Part shown: piece after piece, positions 1 through 13,152 of the stretch
How the letters are laid out: each line of letters starts with the position of its first letter
How positions within the stretch are numbered: position 1 is the stretch's first letter
DNA from: Lenzites betulinus
Lineage: Eukaryota > Basidiomycota > Agaricomycetes > Polyporales > Polyporaceae
Direction: 5' to 3'
DNA length: 64,000 nucleotides
Assembly: GCA_022264855.1 (NCBI GenBank)
Contig: JABYQU010000019.1
Location: forward strand, 248,001 to 312,000
Position numbers and translations under genes: made by a program
Notes under the pieces: generated by a model
The model's input: only the letters and a program-made list of their open reading frames with translations
Database searches by the model: none
What the model was told of the DNA's origin: nothing

Positions 1-247
1 AAACCAATTTCTCCCCCCGCGACTCGGGGGTATCGGGATCATCTCTGGACATTGTACGAGCCCATCTCCGAGACCACATCGCACACAGATCCTTACACCG
101 CGACAAGTCATTTTTTGTATCGCGGAATGAGCATGGCACGCACCATCTCCAGTCCATCAAGTGGTGTGCCGACATGGCCAATACTCGAAATGCAATGATA
201 TACAGCTAGATCTCAATGCTCCGACCACAAAGGACCGACCCAAACGA

Positions 248-1891
248 TCAATACGTGAGGGTCTCCACTACTGCGTCCAGCACCCGTATAGGATCCGGCA
301 TGTAAAACTTCTCGTACTGCATCGGAACTGGGGTACTACAACACGTCATTAGCGTATAGTTCACATGTGCAAGGGGAATGAACGCACTCCCAACCAGTCA
401 CCAACCGCACAGGCGCATTCAGCTTGAGGAAGCACCTCTTCTGAATCTCCGCGCCGATTTCGGCGCCGACGCCGCCAATCCGCCCTGCCTCGTGGACGAC
501 GACTAGACGGCCGGTGCGGTTGACGCTCTCGGCAATCGTCTCGACGTCCCAGGGCATGATTGTGCGCAAGTCAATGAGCTCAGCTTTGGCTGAGCGTAAC
601 GATTCAGGAACGTGTGGCGCGAGAGATGGCGGCGGGTGAGAGAGCATCTTCAGCGCCGTCTCGCAATGGTATATAGGAGTACCCCAGGAGACGATGGTGA
701 GATCGTCCCCTCGAATAAGGGTTTCGGCCTTGCCCAGAGGTATCTCGTAGTCGTCCATTGGAACCTGTTCGACTGCACGAGTGATAAGAGAGGGATATCT
801 GGTCTCAAGGAAGGAGATGACGCACCCGAGGACCGATACAGAACCTTCGGCTCCATAAAGATGACGGGATTAGGATCCCGTATCGAACTGAGAAGGAGCC
901 CCTTGGCCTGAATTGGGGATCGTGGTATTACCAGCTGCGCGAAGACCTGACTTCAATAACTAGAAACCTGGGGAACCTCAAAGCTTACTTTCAGTCCGGC
1001 GGCTCCCATAAAGAATCCCTCAGGGCTCTGGGAATGGTAATGGCCTCCATGACCAACAGCCATAGAAGGGGTGCGGAAGGTCAACTTGCCAACGTCGAAA
1101 TTACCGCTGCTCCTGAATCGGAACTTCGCAGCCTCGTTGACAATCTGCGAAGCTTCATTTAGGAACCGGTCGGAGCTATTTACGACTCAATGGTATGACG
1201 TACCTGGTCGAAGGCGGGGAATATGTAATCGGCAAATTGTATCTCAGCAATTGCTGTGTGCCCCATGGAGGCGAGGCCGACGCCGAAGCCTGCGATCCCC
1301 TGCTCCGTTAAAGGCGTATTAAACACCCTTTCACGTCCTGTACGCGTTGAGAATACCAGTCGCGGTGCTGATGGATGCCGAACATACCAAACTCCTCGGC
1401 AAGGCCCTGTGCGGCAATTGTATCAGCCTACGCAGCACGATCGAGCTTCCGCCACTGAGCGAACTAACCATGGTACAACGGAACACTCCCCCGAAGGCAA
1501 CATCTTCCCCAAAGACCACCGCGGTATCATCTTTCGTCAGGGCAATGCTGGATTGATGAGCACTCGCGGTAAGCTGTCAATCAGGGCGCGTTCGGGAAAT
1601 TAGGATGGCGTGCCTCAATGCGTCTCGAACTGCCTGGTACATGTTCATCTTGCGGGTCTCGCGACCAACCATTTCTCGCGCAGGATCCTGCTCAGTCTGG
1701 TCCACATACCGCAGACCCGCAGTGCGCAGTGCCAAGTCGCGGGTGGGCTTGAGGAACGTGGAAGTTGCTATGGATGGCAAGTGGCCGCCTGCAGGTGCAG
1801 GATGTACTTCGGTGCTTTGCCACCGACGGCCCGAACGCTGGTCATAGAGTCCCATTAGTCGAGCGCGTGGAAGAGAACAGGCCTGTAGCAT
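248..1891 (-). CDS. BCKDHB: Branched-chain 2-oxoacid dehydrogenase E1 component, beta subunit
   Basis: Beta subunit of the mitochondrial branched-chain 2-oxoacid dehydrogenase E1, which decarboxylates the 2-oxo acids of Leu, Ile and Val with thiamine diphosphate. The spliced minus strand shows the family signature [11 protein letters not shown] (about 1600), then [14 protein letters not shown] (about 1480-1519), and a transketolase C-terminal domain at 336-758 with [15 protein letters not shown] and [16 protein letters not shown]. The last exon encodes [20 protein letters not shown] and stops at 248; it joins through an intron with donor gtgcgt and acceptor ttgtag. I chose the ATG at 1891 because the following residues ([15 protein letters not shown]...RR) look like a mitochondrial presequence; the ATG at 1855 is an alternative. 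Several short introns lie between 760 and 1600. The neighbouring CreC-like gene is divergent, about 200 bp away. Confidence 0.9.
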
Positions 1892-2096
1892 ACGTGGATT
1901 CGCGCGAGGGTCTTCAGCATGAAGTGTGTGGAAAGGCGGGGATGGAGGTGGTCGACGAGGAAGAGCGGATGGGGGACATGATCCGAGGGCGTCAGGAGGT
2001 CCCATGAGCCAACTTGGTCTGCGCTCCCATCCGCCGCCACGACCGCCCGCGGGCTTCTTGCTTTGGCCGAGACATCTGGCGACGAGACGATGAACC

Positions 2097-4401
2097 ATGG
2101 AGAATGAATCGACCTTCGTCGCTCCGGAGGGGGTGTACTCGGTCACAGAGGAGCACAAGCCCAACCCGCTCGCCCAACACACTATCGCGGCCGCGCCCAT
2201 CCTCTACCCGACACGGATCTCGACGGTGTCCGTGCGGTTCTCGGTGAACAAGCCGACAAACTCGCCCGGGCTGTCGCAGTTGCTCGGCGGAGGGCGGGAG
2301 AAGGAAGTGAAGAAGGAGAAGGTGGTTGCGAAGGAGAGAGAGCGCGAGGACGGAGTGAGCGTGTCGAGCAGCGACGATCCGGACGACGGCTCCCCGGATG
2401 CCTCCAGCGTGCCCGCACACGACGGCGCCGCCTCGACGCCCACTATCCCCCATGAGCAGCCCTCGACGCCCTTCGCGCTCACCCCGACCACCATCGGCAA
2501 GCGCAAGAGTGCCCCACGCCCGAAACACAACATGCGCACCACTTCGTCCACCTTCATCACCCGTCTCCAGAACGCCGACAACCTTAGCAGGGCTCTGCAG
2601 TCTAAGCAGGGTGACACAAGCTTCTTATTCTACAATGCGGCGAAGACATTTGTTTGGACAGAGGCAGGCACGAAGCTTAAGGTACGTCCTCATTCCAACA
2701 CGTTGTGGACACGTTCCTGTAACCACAATACTTCAGGAACCTCTCGCTCGAATATTCTTCTCCGCGTACCCCACGTGTCACGACGTGAACGTTGCCACCG
2801 TTTCCCCGGAGCGGATAGACGTGATCATCGGGTTCCATACTGGAGACATACTGTGGTTTGGTAAGTCCTGGCCTCATCTTGGAGACTGGGTTCTGACCTA
2901 CATCTAAGACCCTATATCATCGCGATATGGTCGTCTCAACAAACAGGTAAAATAAAAGCTGCATTGCATTCACGCATGCTAAAGCAATACGTCTAGGGGC
3001 GAATATGCAACTCGCCATGTACTGCCATCCGTTGGGTACCCGATTCGCCAAACTTGTTCCTTGTATCCCATGCAGACGGCACTATAATTGTGTACGACAA
3101 GGAACGCGAAGATGGCGCGTTCACACCTCAAGAACCGGGGAGCTCGTCTCCGACGGTGTTCCCGCTGGACGGAATGTCGTCGAGTAGCTCGCAAGGAGAG
3201 TGGAATCCCCTAGACTCTATCTTCGTAACTATGCCCCCTTGGCATCCGGTGACGGCAGGCGGTCCTATACCCCCTGGTGCAAAGGCCGAGAAGGAGAAGA
3301 CGGCTAAGAACCCTGTCAGCCATTGGCGGGTATCACGTAGAAGCATCGTAGGTAAGATGCGGTCGCGCGGTAGACGAATGCTCCACACTAATACGTTGAG
3401 CAGACTTTGTGTTCTCTCCGGATGCTAAGTACTTGGCTGCCATCGCGGACGATGGTTGCCTGAGAGTGATTGACACGGTCGCCGAGCAGTAAGCCTTCCT
3501 TCGACAAGCGCTCAGGTCCTTTGCTAAAAGCATTCCTCAGATTGGTAGACTGCTATGCTTCGTATTTCGGCGCGTTCACCTGTGTTGCTTGGTCCCCCGA
3601 TGGCCGATTCATCCTGGTACGTACCCACACCAACATTTCCCCTTGCGTTTGCCTGACTCTCCTCAGACCGGTGGGCAAGACGATCTTGTGACCATATTCT
3701 CACCTTGGGAGCAGCGGGTAATAGCGAGATGCCAGGGCCACTCATCTTTCGTATGCGGGATCGCGTTCGACGACGTGCGGTGCGATGGCCGCACATACCG
3801 ATTCGGCAGCATCGGAGAAGACAACAAACTCATCTTGGTACGCCCGGTGCTTCGGTGATTACAAGTGTATGACCTCTCATATGCGTATAGTGGGACTTCT
3901 CCAGCGGCGCTCTCCATCGACCCAAACTACACGTAAGTGGCTGTCGTAGCCCCCTTATCGTTGGCGTGCTGCTCACGTCCATCGCAGGCCACCCACCACC
4001 AACGCATGTCAATGACGTCCTCGATCTCATTAGCATTACGTCGGAGAGGGGAATCTACCATCTTCCTACCACCCACCGGAACTCCCGGCGGCGACTCCCC
4101 ACTCCCGCGATACCACCCCGCGCCGTCTAGGAATGACGTCGCGGTCGTCCAGCCTGTCGTGGTAAGCTTCGCCGCCCTATCGGCACTTCACCCCGATCGA
4201 CTGACCGTCCGCGCCCGTGCACAGGTCAAGCACATCAGCAACGAGATGCTCGCCGCGATACACTTCCTCCCGCGCGGACTGCTCACGGCGAACAAGCTCG
4301 GGCACATCAAGTTCTGGATCCGGCCGCTCGTGGTGCAGCCGCGACACTTACGGACACAGAGCGCGTTCCGCCGGGTGTCGCAGACGGACGCTATCAGCTG
4401 A
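2097..4401 (+). CDS. creC: CreC / WDR20-like WD40 protein (carbon catabolite repression)
   Basis: Homologue of Aspergillus CreC and animal WDR20, the WD40 partner that stabilises the deubiquitinase CreB (USP12/46 type) and takes part in carbon catabolite repression. Exon 1 starts at the ATG at 2097 and carries a Ser/Asp/Pro-rich segment, then the family landmarks [15 protein letters not shown] and, across introns, [20 protein letters not shown] and [19 protein letters not shown]40 propeller follows: [65 protein letters not shown] and EDNKLILWDF. The last exon ends in [14 protein letters not shown] and stops at 4401. At least eight introns of 45-60 nt are visible. Assignment rests on the order of these motifs, which matches CreC/WDR20 rather than other WD40 families. 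Confidence 0.88.
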
Positions 4402-4731
4402 GTATGCGCGTCGTTGTGGGCATTGTTTATGTATAGTTCAGACACTTCATCTACGTTGGTTGTGTGGTCTACCCTGTTGTGCAATTTTTGTATACTCTAA
4501 ACATGTTTATTATATTTGCGACTTCCCTTCTATCTTCAGCCTTTGCTATTGGCAAGCTGGTAGATACCCATAGCTAAGGCGCACTATGGAAAGCATGCAA
4601 GTGCTAGGCATCATGAGAGAGATGGAAATTTATTGCGGACCCAGAGCTACACGTACAGAAAGCTACTACTATGTTAGCGGAGGTGCGCCAGACTACCCTA
4701 TAATGAAAAGCGAGAAAGCACAGGGAGGAGC
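4402..4731. other. Convergent 3' region between the CreC-like gene and the OPT transporter
   Basis: About 330 bp between two stop codons facing each other. It is AT-richer than the flanking coding sequence, with runs such as tgtttattatatttgcg, consistent with overlapping 3' untranslated regions. I see no further gene. Confidence 0.6.
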
Positions 4732-7700
4732 CTAGTTGTCGGGCAGCGCACAACGATCCGCAGACAGGCTAAGGTCTGCAGGCGGGGAGTAGGACGAATG
4801 TCAGTCTCGCGACGTAGGATGATGTCAGGAGAAGGGAGACGCACCGTTGCCCCACCAGTCGGGGAAGCTGTGCGCCGTGCCGGAGGCACCGAACACGGCG
4901 AAGTTGAGGATGAACGAGATGACCTGGGTGCCACCGTCGAGCGCCGCGGCCATGATGTAGCTGTCAAACGCACCGCAGTCAGCACAACCGAACTTCATGC
5001 GGGGAGAGAGAGGGAAGGGGTACGCACTTGTACTTCGTGAACCAGCGCGGGTAGCGCGTGCGCACCCACCACTGCGAGAACAGGCCGATGAGCATCGACG
5101 GGTTCACGGAGGTGTTGATGCCGACGGAGAGGTAGCACGAGTACTGCATGATGATGGGGGTGCTGAAGTTCTCGAAGCCGGCCTTGGGCCAGATGTACCA
5201 CTGAACACAAACACAATCAGCTACCGTGTCGGTTTCATGGACGCTGGGGAAACCGTACCGCAAGGATGAAGGGCAGGGGGAGGAAGACACCGATCGCGAG
5301 GGAGATCGGAACCATGTGGTACAGACTCTTCGCGCCGAACATCTGAGGAGCGAGACCACCCCAGGAGATGGCGTTGGCTGGGAGCGGAGTCAGTGATCAT
5401 TGTCCGCCCGCGCTACACAAAGAAACTCACAGTTGTAGCCCTGCGCGTTCTGGCCGGACCACAGACGAGTACCCGAGATGGAGAGAAGAGCTATAGCATG
5501 GCGTCAGAAGATGCTGGCTGCTGTAGGGCAAAGACGTGTACTCACCATCACGGTTGGCGTCGATGATACTGACCATCATGACGTCTGCGTATCGAGATAG
5601 CTTAGTACAAAGCGGAGGAGAGTCGAGCACCACACTTACAGTTGAGGATGGCGCCAACGACGGTGCCCATGACCTGCATCGAGAACGTGATGCGCGGGGG
5701 GAGCTTGACGTACTGGCCGAGCTTCAGGTCGCTCAACATGGCAATGCACTGGCCCTGGGGGTGCTGGCCGTAGAGCGCGCCGTACATGTTCGCGACGGGC
5801 TCCCCGGGGACCATGTATGCGGTGATCATCTGGTAGAAGCCGTTCGCGGACGACGTGAACTCCTTGAAACCGATGGTGGCCGCGAGGGTCGAGAACAGGA
5901 GGGAGAGCACGAGCGAGATGAGCAGGATGACGGTCAGGGCCCACCACGGGAGGCCGGAGTGGCCCTCGTAGTTGGTCGCCTGGGCAATGCCGTACGCGCA
6001 GAGGAGGAGGATGAAGTACCAGTAGCGGGGGACCTGCTTGTAGACCTTCATCTTCTCGTAATGGGGGTCGTGCACGACGAGGGGCGTCTTGTTCCAGGGG
6101 TTGAACGTCTTCAGGAAGGGCTTGATGTCCGCCCAGTGCCAGAAGAACACGTGGGTGAAGGTGGCTCCGAGAGAAAGGTTGGAGGTCATAAGGTAGAGAG
6201 CGTTGGTGGCAGAGAAGAACGCGGGCTACGGGGATGGGTCAGATTTTGTAATGTATAGGACGTCTTTGGAACTTACCCCAAGCTGCTCGTACTTAACGGG
6301 GTCGAACTTGCCGTTGGTGAGAAGACCGGTCTGGTTGTACTGAGTGCCATCCTCAGCCTGGGAAAACGTGTCGGGTCAGCGCTAATCGATACGAGGACGG
6401 GGACACAACTGACAAAGATAGCCTGACTCATGAAGGGGAAGTCCTTGGCCCTCCAGAGGTTGCCGTAGTACACGCCAGCCATGAGGATGTAGGTGAGGAA
6501 GATACCGATGTCCTGGTTGATCTGGAGCCAGAGCGGGTTGAACAGGCAGTCGCTGCCGATCAGGTTCCAGTCGAAGCACCACGAGAGCAGACCCATGCCC
6601 TCGTTGTTGCTGGCGCCACCGAAGACGTTCCTAAACACCGTGCTGGTGTTGTTGGCGAGGCAGAAGATGGAAATACCGGTGAGGAGGGGGAATATCCCTG
6701 CGGAGCACGTGCGGATCAGCAATCACGTCCAGATAGAAGGCGGCGTAGTTAGACGCGAGCGATGGACCTACACTGCGGAATGATCTCCCACACAAACATG
6801 ACACAGAAGACCGTCCAGAAAAGACGAACGCGCTTCGACGTCATCTGGTTGTCGTAGTGGAGAGCCTGGAACAGGTTGGCCGTGGAGACTGAAAGAAGTC
6901 AGAATGAACATGGTAGCCCGAGAGAATGAAACTGACTCGTAGAGGGCCAGAAGCACTTGGTAGGCTTCACGAGCAAGTCTTGCAACAAGCCAGCGTAGCC
7001 ATACCCAAGCAGTTGAGATCCGATCAGAGTGAAGATGGCAAGACCGGCGTTCTAAACAGAAGTCAGCGGGATGCCTAAATTTCGTTGATAGTGTACCAAC
7101 CATCTTGTTGTTGTAGTACACTGATTTCCCGATTAGCTAGGAACCTTCTTAAGGATAAAATGCGCTACTCACAGTCCTGGACTGAAATGACTTGAATAGC
7201 GGTGGCCGATGTGGCTGCCGTGGAGGACATGATGATGATAGCGACGTGTTCCTTGACTGATTCAAAGTGAGCAGGACGGACGAGGTATCATGACAGGAAC
7301 ACATACTGTTGAAGGGTCCGGGGTTGATCCAACGGAAAATGCCCTTGGACGGGAGACCGATAGCCATAGCATTACCACCCCAGTATGACAATACAAGGAG
7401 GAAGAGCGTCGAGACCGAGAGGGTCTGGGGCTTGAAGTAGTAGATTTGGGCCAGAACACTGAGAATTCCCTGTGAGCATGAAACAGTGCTGGAGGGTTGG
7501 AATGTACTCACGCGCCAAATGCAGAGAAGCCGAGACCAAGGACAAATGTCCGGAAGGTGAGAGCGGGGACCTCAGGGTCGTCGCGAGTGGACAGAACCTG
7601 CAAGACGCCATGTTAGGCTCCGAAGGAGGTTGAACTGTGGTGAGTGTACACACCTTGATGGCGACCTCGTACGCCTCCTGGACCCGGTACTCCTCCTCGG

Positions 7701-7863
7701 TGGCGTCGTCGTTCTGGAGGCGCTCCTCGAACTCCTCAACCTCCTTGGCCATGACGGCGTCCTCGGAGAGTTCGGTGCCATCAATGCCCTTCTTGTCAAT
7801 GGAGGCGTCGGAGACGGAGCTCTTCTCGTCGATCGGCTGAACCGGTTCTGTGACGGCGGCCAT
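4732..7863 (-). CDS. Small oligopeptide transporter, OPT family
   Basis: Proton-coupled membrane transporter of the OPT superfamily, moving small peptides or peptide-like or metal-chelating substrates across the plasma membrane. The start at 7863 is followed by an acidic N-terminal tail (DDATEEEYRVQEAYEVAIK), then many hydrophobic segments. Diagnostic motifs are GIFRWINPGPFNS near 7310-7350 (the NPG motif) and LPPRITFSMQVMGTVVGAIL near 5640-5700 (KIPPR-like). Other typical pieces are SNNEGMGLLSWCFDWNLIGS, TSNLSLGATFTHVFFWHWAD and FDSYIMAAALDGGTQVISF. The last exon (4732-4777) is joined by a gtgcgt...ctgcag intron and gives the usual tail WWGND...DRCALPDN. About twelve or more introns. Substrate cannot be read from sequence. 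Confidence 0.92.
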
Positions 7864-7918
7864 GGTGAATACGACTTGGGGGGGAGGGACCCTAGAGACG
7901 TGTGAGAACGCAGGGGTG

Positions 7919-7928
7919 GCATATATAG
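7919..7928 (-). promoter_or_regulatory. TATA-like box upstream of the OPT gene
   Basis: On the minus strand the sequence reads GCTATATATGCC, about 60 nt upstream of the OPT start codon. Position and sequence fit a TATA box. This is inference from sequence only. Confidence 0.3.
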
Positions 7929-7929
7929 C

Positions 7930-10900
7930 GACGCACCTACGGGACTAGCGCCTCAAGACCCACAGTGGTGTTGGGAGCACATGGTGGGTTTAGGATGACA
8001 TTCCGACCTTATCGCGGTGTGGGGATCCCAGGCACACGAACAGCGCACGTCTGTCCATGCTGCGTGAAGTGGGCAAGATAACATTCTTAGAGAATCGAGA
8101 TGAGAAATTGGGGAGATACGCGGCGGGCATTTGCTCACCTGGACCACTCCCATCCGCGTGGATGGCTGCACCGGCGGTGCGGCACCCCGCCATCTATGTG
8201 CCGATGGGAATTTGGCCAGAACGGCCGCTCACGGACCATATACTCCTTTATCGCAGGGCCCTCCGTCCGCACGACGTATGAATTCACACAGGTATGTGAG
8301 AAGACGTGAAGGCGAATGCTTGCGTATTGTGGAGGCTTCGACGCTGACATGGCCGTTGACGTCGACGCCCGACTGCGATGGGCGTGCGAGCGCACGCTAG
8401 GCCCCGTGAGCATCACGATGGGCGTGATTTTTTGCCGCAGAGACAGTGATACTAGCAACTACCGTCGTGCGCGCTGTTGTCAACGCCGCAAAAGAGTGCA
8501 CGCGAGAGGTTCCTGTATCTGCCGGGCATGTCGATACGGTCAATCATGATGCCCCACGGCTGAAACACTAGGGGCGTTTGCGATCTTCCGCGACACGAGA
8601 CATGTGTTCAACCATGCAAATTGTCGCAATCGACCCGCACTCATTATCGGAGGACACCCCTAGCCGCTAGGCACTGAGCCCATCAGCGAGCCAGTGCCCG
8701 CTAGCAGAGATGGGCGAGCAGCCGCTATCAGCAAACAGCGCAACGCCCCGACGGCGTCGAGGCGACATCGCTCACCTCGCTTGGCGGGGTTACGGAGGTG
8801 CGTCCAGGTCGGTGATGGGAAAGCCCCAGAGGGCGCGGCGGGATGGGGAACCGCGTGGACAGGATTGGACGCCCGCTGCCAGCGTCCGCCCGACGGCAGC
8901 ACAAACAGATCCGATCTCGCGGTGGCTATGGCTTCACCCATACTCCTCCCAGGCACATCGCAACCTCTCTCGACCCCAGCTGACGGATCTAAGCCCAGGC
9001 AGGTGAGGATATGTGCTGCATTTTTGCTGAGGGTGAGGGTGTGCCAATCTCTGGTAGCCGTAGTGCAAGTGGGTCGCAGGCCCGTCACCCACATGGGGTT
9101 CACGAACGTCAACCGCCGTCAATGCGCAGCCCTGCCAGAGCGCTGCGCATTCCTGCCGTTCTACTCAGTACTTGCAGTACAATACTTGCCAGCGCCTACC
9201 CCGGGCCCCGGAATATCTATACATCAGACTCAAACCTTCCTATTCCCGGGCCGCCCCCCATCTCCGATATCCTTCGCGCAGGGCGGGGGCATGCGGGCGG
9301 ATGCAGGGCAAGATGTGCTAGTTAAACGCACCCGTTTTCGAATCACTGGTCCTATTCGTAGCCCTGCTCGTGCTGGTGCGTGCTGGTACCATCCGATGAG
9401 CCCGCGGCATGGACAATTTATCTAACGTTCGAGATCCGGAGCAAGTGTAAAACATCAGCATCGCTTTTTAGCGGCAGCATGGATAACGGAACCTGCTATC
9501 GTGCGTCCCCACGGATGTTCTGCGGATTGGAATAAGTGAGAATCGCGGGGTCGCCCTTCCGAAGCCCAAAAAAGATTCCCGTCGCATTCCGCTTGCCCTG
9601 GCCCGGCAGCGACTGGCAGCGACCAGTGGGGTCGGTGCAAGCTCGGTGGACCCGAGGACGGGCCCTCGTGCTCTAAACCAAAACCACACTGCATCCACTG
9701 TCGTGCTCCACACGGCACGCCCGCACCTCCTCCACAATCGCGCGCCCACCCGACACCCGTGTCGCGCTCCGAGCCACCATCATCGTCCCCGTCAGCCCCC
9801 GAGCCGGATGAGCTTTGCCTGGTCGTGCAGCAGCGTGCACCGTCCGCTGCGGCCAGGGACCGTGTGCCTGACGGCGAGCTAGCCTCTCCCGGCTTCTAGT
9901 TTCTGGTAATCTTGCGGCTCGTTGCGGAAAACGTACCCAGGCCCGCCACTCGAGTCGCCCGCGTTATTATTATATATCTTGAGCCGACCTAGGGTTCATG
10001 ATGATGATGGGCACCCCGACCGGCCCGTGGTGATTATTAAGAAGGCCGCGAGGGGGGCCGAGGACGTCGCTGTCGTGCCCTGACCAGCCCTGACCCCACT
10101 CCCGGTCGACCCTGGCCGAGCCTGCAGCAAACCTATCTACGTCAGACACAATTGAACGCGATGGAACCGCGCACGCTTAGCCTATCGCGGCTGGAGTGCG
10201 ATGTCTGCAAGGCCATCGCCGCTGCCTATCCGACTGTCAGCTGGGTACCTCGCATCAGGGCGGTCGCACTGATAGCTGAATGTGTTGCCTCCTCGACGCC
10301 ACCAGCTTCCCAGGTCCTCATGAATGCGTCCAAGAGCCTACGCGACGTTCGCCGCAGAACCCGCAAGCGGGAGTGGGAGGTCCCACACTGGAAGGCCCCG
10401 ATCGAGTGTTCAATGAAATTACCCGTGGACGGGCACACGCGCGCGCTGCCAGACTGCAGTGCTTGCACGGTGGGTCGTAACTCCGGCTTACCATGGCACA
10501 CCTTCGGTGCCCGATGGGACCGTTGGCACATGCGCCATAAAACCGTATAGATGCTGCGCAGTGCCCACCGCATGGTGTGCCGAGACTCTGCGGGCAACAC
10601 AGACCGGGGTCGGTGGACGTGCGGCATACCCTATGATTCTGCAGGAAAATAAATGGTACAAGTAGGGTTGATATGTAGTCGATGTATGCGGGGTATGTGC
10701 GCCGAAGGAGGGTAACGGTACTGTGCGCGTTCCAAAGTAGGGAGAATAATGATGGGACAGTATCAGTAACGATAGGGCGAGCAGGAGCGGGTGGCCGTAC
10801 GTGATCGAATAGCAAGACATACTGTGCGGTTGCTGTACAGCACCAGATGCAAGATCAGCGGCAGGCTTCGCGCACGGAAACATTTAGACATCAGGCTCAC

Positions 10901-11031
10901 CGAGAAGACCATTGAGAAGACCGCCGGACATTACACGTCATCTAGGAAGCACTACCAAATCATTCACGGAAGGGAAATGTCCGGGACCCCGTGAGGCCAA
11001 GCAGAGCCAAGCCCATGCCAGCATGGGGACA
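7930..11031. other. Gene-poor 3.1 kb stretch between OPT 5' end and PAC1 3' end
   Basis: No reading frame here resembles a known protein or shows a chain of exons with consistent splice sites. The longest open frame (8694-9425 on +) is Arg/Ala/Ser-rich, of biased composition, and looks like chance in GC-rich DNA. No tRNA or rRNA was recognised. The part nearest 7930 is probably the OPT promoter. The rest could hold a non-coding RNA, a decayed element or a fast-evolving gene, but nothing seen supports one of these. Confidence 0.5.
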
Positions 11032-12786
11032 TCATGGCAGCCAAATCTTGATTGTCTGGTCCACACTGCCCGTAGCCACGACGTTGACGAATTTCTCCGG
11101 TTCCGCCTTTCCATTCGCCCCGTTCGCCTTGGCTGCGTCCGCAGGAGCTTGGGGACCCCATGCCATGCAGTTGACAAAGTGCCCATGTGCTTCGACAGTC
11201 TTAACGCACCGCCCCGTTGTAATTTCCCACACGCGGATAGTCCTATCGTCGCAGGCAGAAAGGAGGAATTTCCCGCTCGGATGAAACACCAAAGCGCGCA
11301 CCCAGTTGTCATGCCCGTGCTGAAAGTTATGGCGATCTCTTCAGTATAAATAGTGGCTCGTAGGTTAGGGACTCACCAGGGTGCGCAGCATTTGTCCTGT
11401 TTGCGTATCCCAAAGCTTGATAGTTCGGTCTCGGGAGCCTGTTGCGACGTATGCGGCAGGTCTATTTGACCGTTCTGTGCTCTGAGAGGGCGCGATGTCA
11501 GCCGACGGCTCTGCAAACAAACGACCGAGGAACATACAGGTATCCCGGCCAACTCGCGGATTGCGGCATAAGCAGCCACTGGCGCGAAAACGACAACCTC
11601 AACGGTGTGATCATGGCCCCGAAGTTCCATCTTTGTCTCTCCTGTCAGAGGATCCACAAGGCGCGCTGTCTAACAGATCATGGTTTCAGTAGTTGGTCTC
11701 AGTGGTGCCGCCGTCGATCTTAAGTCGCATACACTCACCTGGTCATTCGAACAACTAACGATCAAGCGGCCATCATCCGATGGCTCAACACATCGCACCC
11801 AGTCCGTATGGCCATGAATTGTCCGCACCAAATGTCTGTGTGAAATATGGATGTTCAGTCGCCGGCGGCATGGCATTAGCCGTATGTGCTCACGTAGATG
11901 CGACATCGAATATCCGGATCGTCTGGTCCCGACTTGCGCTGACAATCTGCAGATCCCCGGGCATGAAACGCACCGACGAAATCGTGTGCTCATGGCCCGG
12001 GAAAGTCTTCGTGTTTTTCCACTCGTTTTGGACGTCCCATATTTTGATGAAGAGGTCAGACGAGCAGGTAGCTGCGCACATGTCAGTGCTGTGCATGCAT
12101 GCAAGCAAGCAGGCGACGCCTACGCGAGAGAGCACATACCGAGGAGGTTCCCCTTGCTATCGAACGCGACATCGTTCACGACCCTGGTGTGCCCCTTCAG
12201 CGTGCGCTCGAACTCGCCGGTCTCCCAGTCCCAGATCTTGACCGTCGCGTCGTCGCTCGCGGACGCGAGGAGGTTGAACGTCGGGTGGAACGCGACCTTC
12301 AGCACCTGCCCGCGGTGGCCCTTCAGCACGTACGCGGCGGGCGCCCGGGGCACCCAGTCCGTCTGCAGCGCAGCGCGTTTCGCGGGCGACAGCGAGAGCT
12401 CCTCCTGCAGCGCGGAATTGCGGTTCTCCAGGTCCATGATCTGTTGTTACGTACCGCGACACGCATCCGCGCACGCCAGCACGTATCGTCGGCACGGCCG
12501 ATCGCACACGAGCGGACGCGGGGGACGCACCTTCTTCTGCAGTCGTATCACGCTCGTCCATTTCTTCTCCAGCAGACCCGCGTACTTCGCCTTCGGGTCT
12601 GGGGTGTAATCGATGCCCGCGTCGGCTTTGAGCGCGTTGAATGCATCGGTGAAGTTGTTTGTGTGCAGGTATTCAAGGATCGACTTCTGACTGCAGTGCG
12701 CGCGCCGAACATGAGGCTAGCCCGCGTCTCAGATAGGCCATTGTCACGTACAGTTCCTCCTTCTGCCGCTCCGACAACAGAGACAT
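11032..12786 (-). CDS. PAC1: Nuclear distribution protein PAC1/nudF (LIS1), dynein regulator
   Basis: LIS1 family protein that binds cytoplasmic dynein with NudE and supports nuclear migration and spindle positioning. Spliced minus-strand reading begins [19 protein letters not shown] at 12786. It continues into a LisH segment ([17 protein letters not shown]), then a coiled coil ([20 protein letters not shown]), then a seven-bladed WD40 propeller: [67 protein letters not shown] and [17 protein letters not shown], ending [15 protein letters not shown] with the stop at 11032. An Ala/Asn/Gly-rich insert ([18 protein letters not shown]) in the last blade is a fungal feature. About eight short introns. 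Confidence 0.95.
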
Positions 12787-13152
12787 CGCGTCCGCAAGGT
12801 GTCACAGAGATGTCAAGGGTCGTTTGCAAAGCTCAGAGATTAATAAAACAGCGGTTGTCGTGAGATAAGGAGTGTAGCGGAGGCGTAACGGAGGTGAAGG
12901 ATGTCCTGGTTCTCACCAGGCGCGGAATGAACTGCGTACGAATGTGCGCTTCCCGATTTGGTAACCATCGTAGATCATCCACGGTGCATCGTGACGCGCA
13001 CATGCAGTACATTCAGCGGCGGAAGCCCAGGCAGCAACATGCTATGAGATACAAACACGATATCGTATAGATAGGTAACACTATATGGACCCAACTCCTA
13101 ACTCTTGACAACAACCTTCTTCGACGCCTTCAGCATTGATCGTGACATTGCC
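12787..13152. other. Intergenic region upstream of PAC1
   Basis: 366 bp between the PAC1 start codon and the stop codon of the next minus-strand gene. It should contain the PAC1 promoter and the neighbour's 3' untranslated region. No gene or distinct motif was recognised. Confidence 0.55.

Noticed and set aside
1..247. Sequence downstream of BCKDHB
   Set aside because: Only short open frames; no gene supported.
9290..9380. tRNA-like T-arm string (ttttcgaatc)
   Set aside because: No matching anticodon stem, D-arm or acceptor stem could be drawn.
8694..9425. Plus-strand open frame of 243 codons in the gene-poor region
   Set aside because: Arg/Ala/Ser-rich composition typical of chance frames in GC-rich DNA; overlapped by equally open frames on the other strand.
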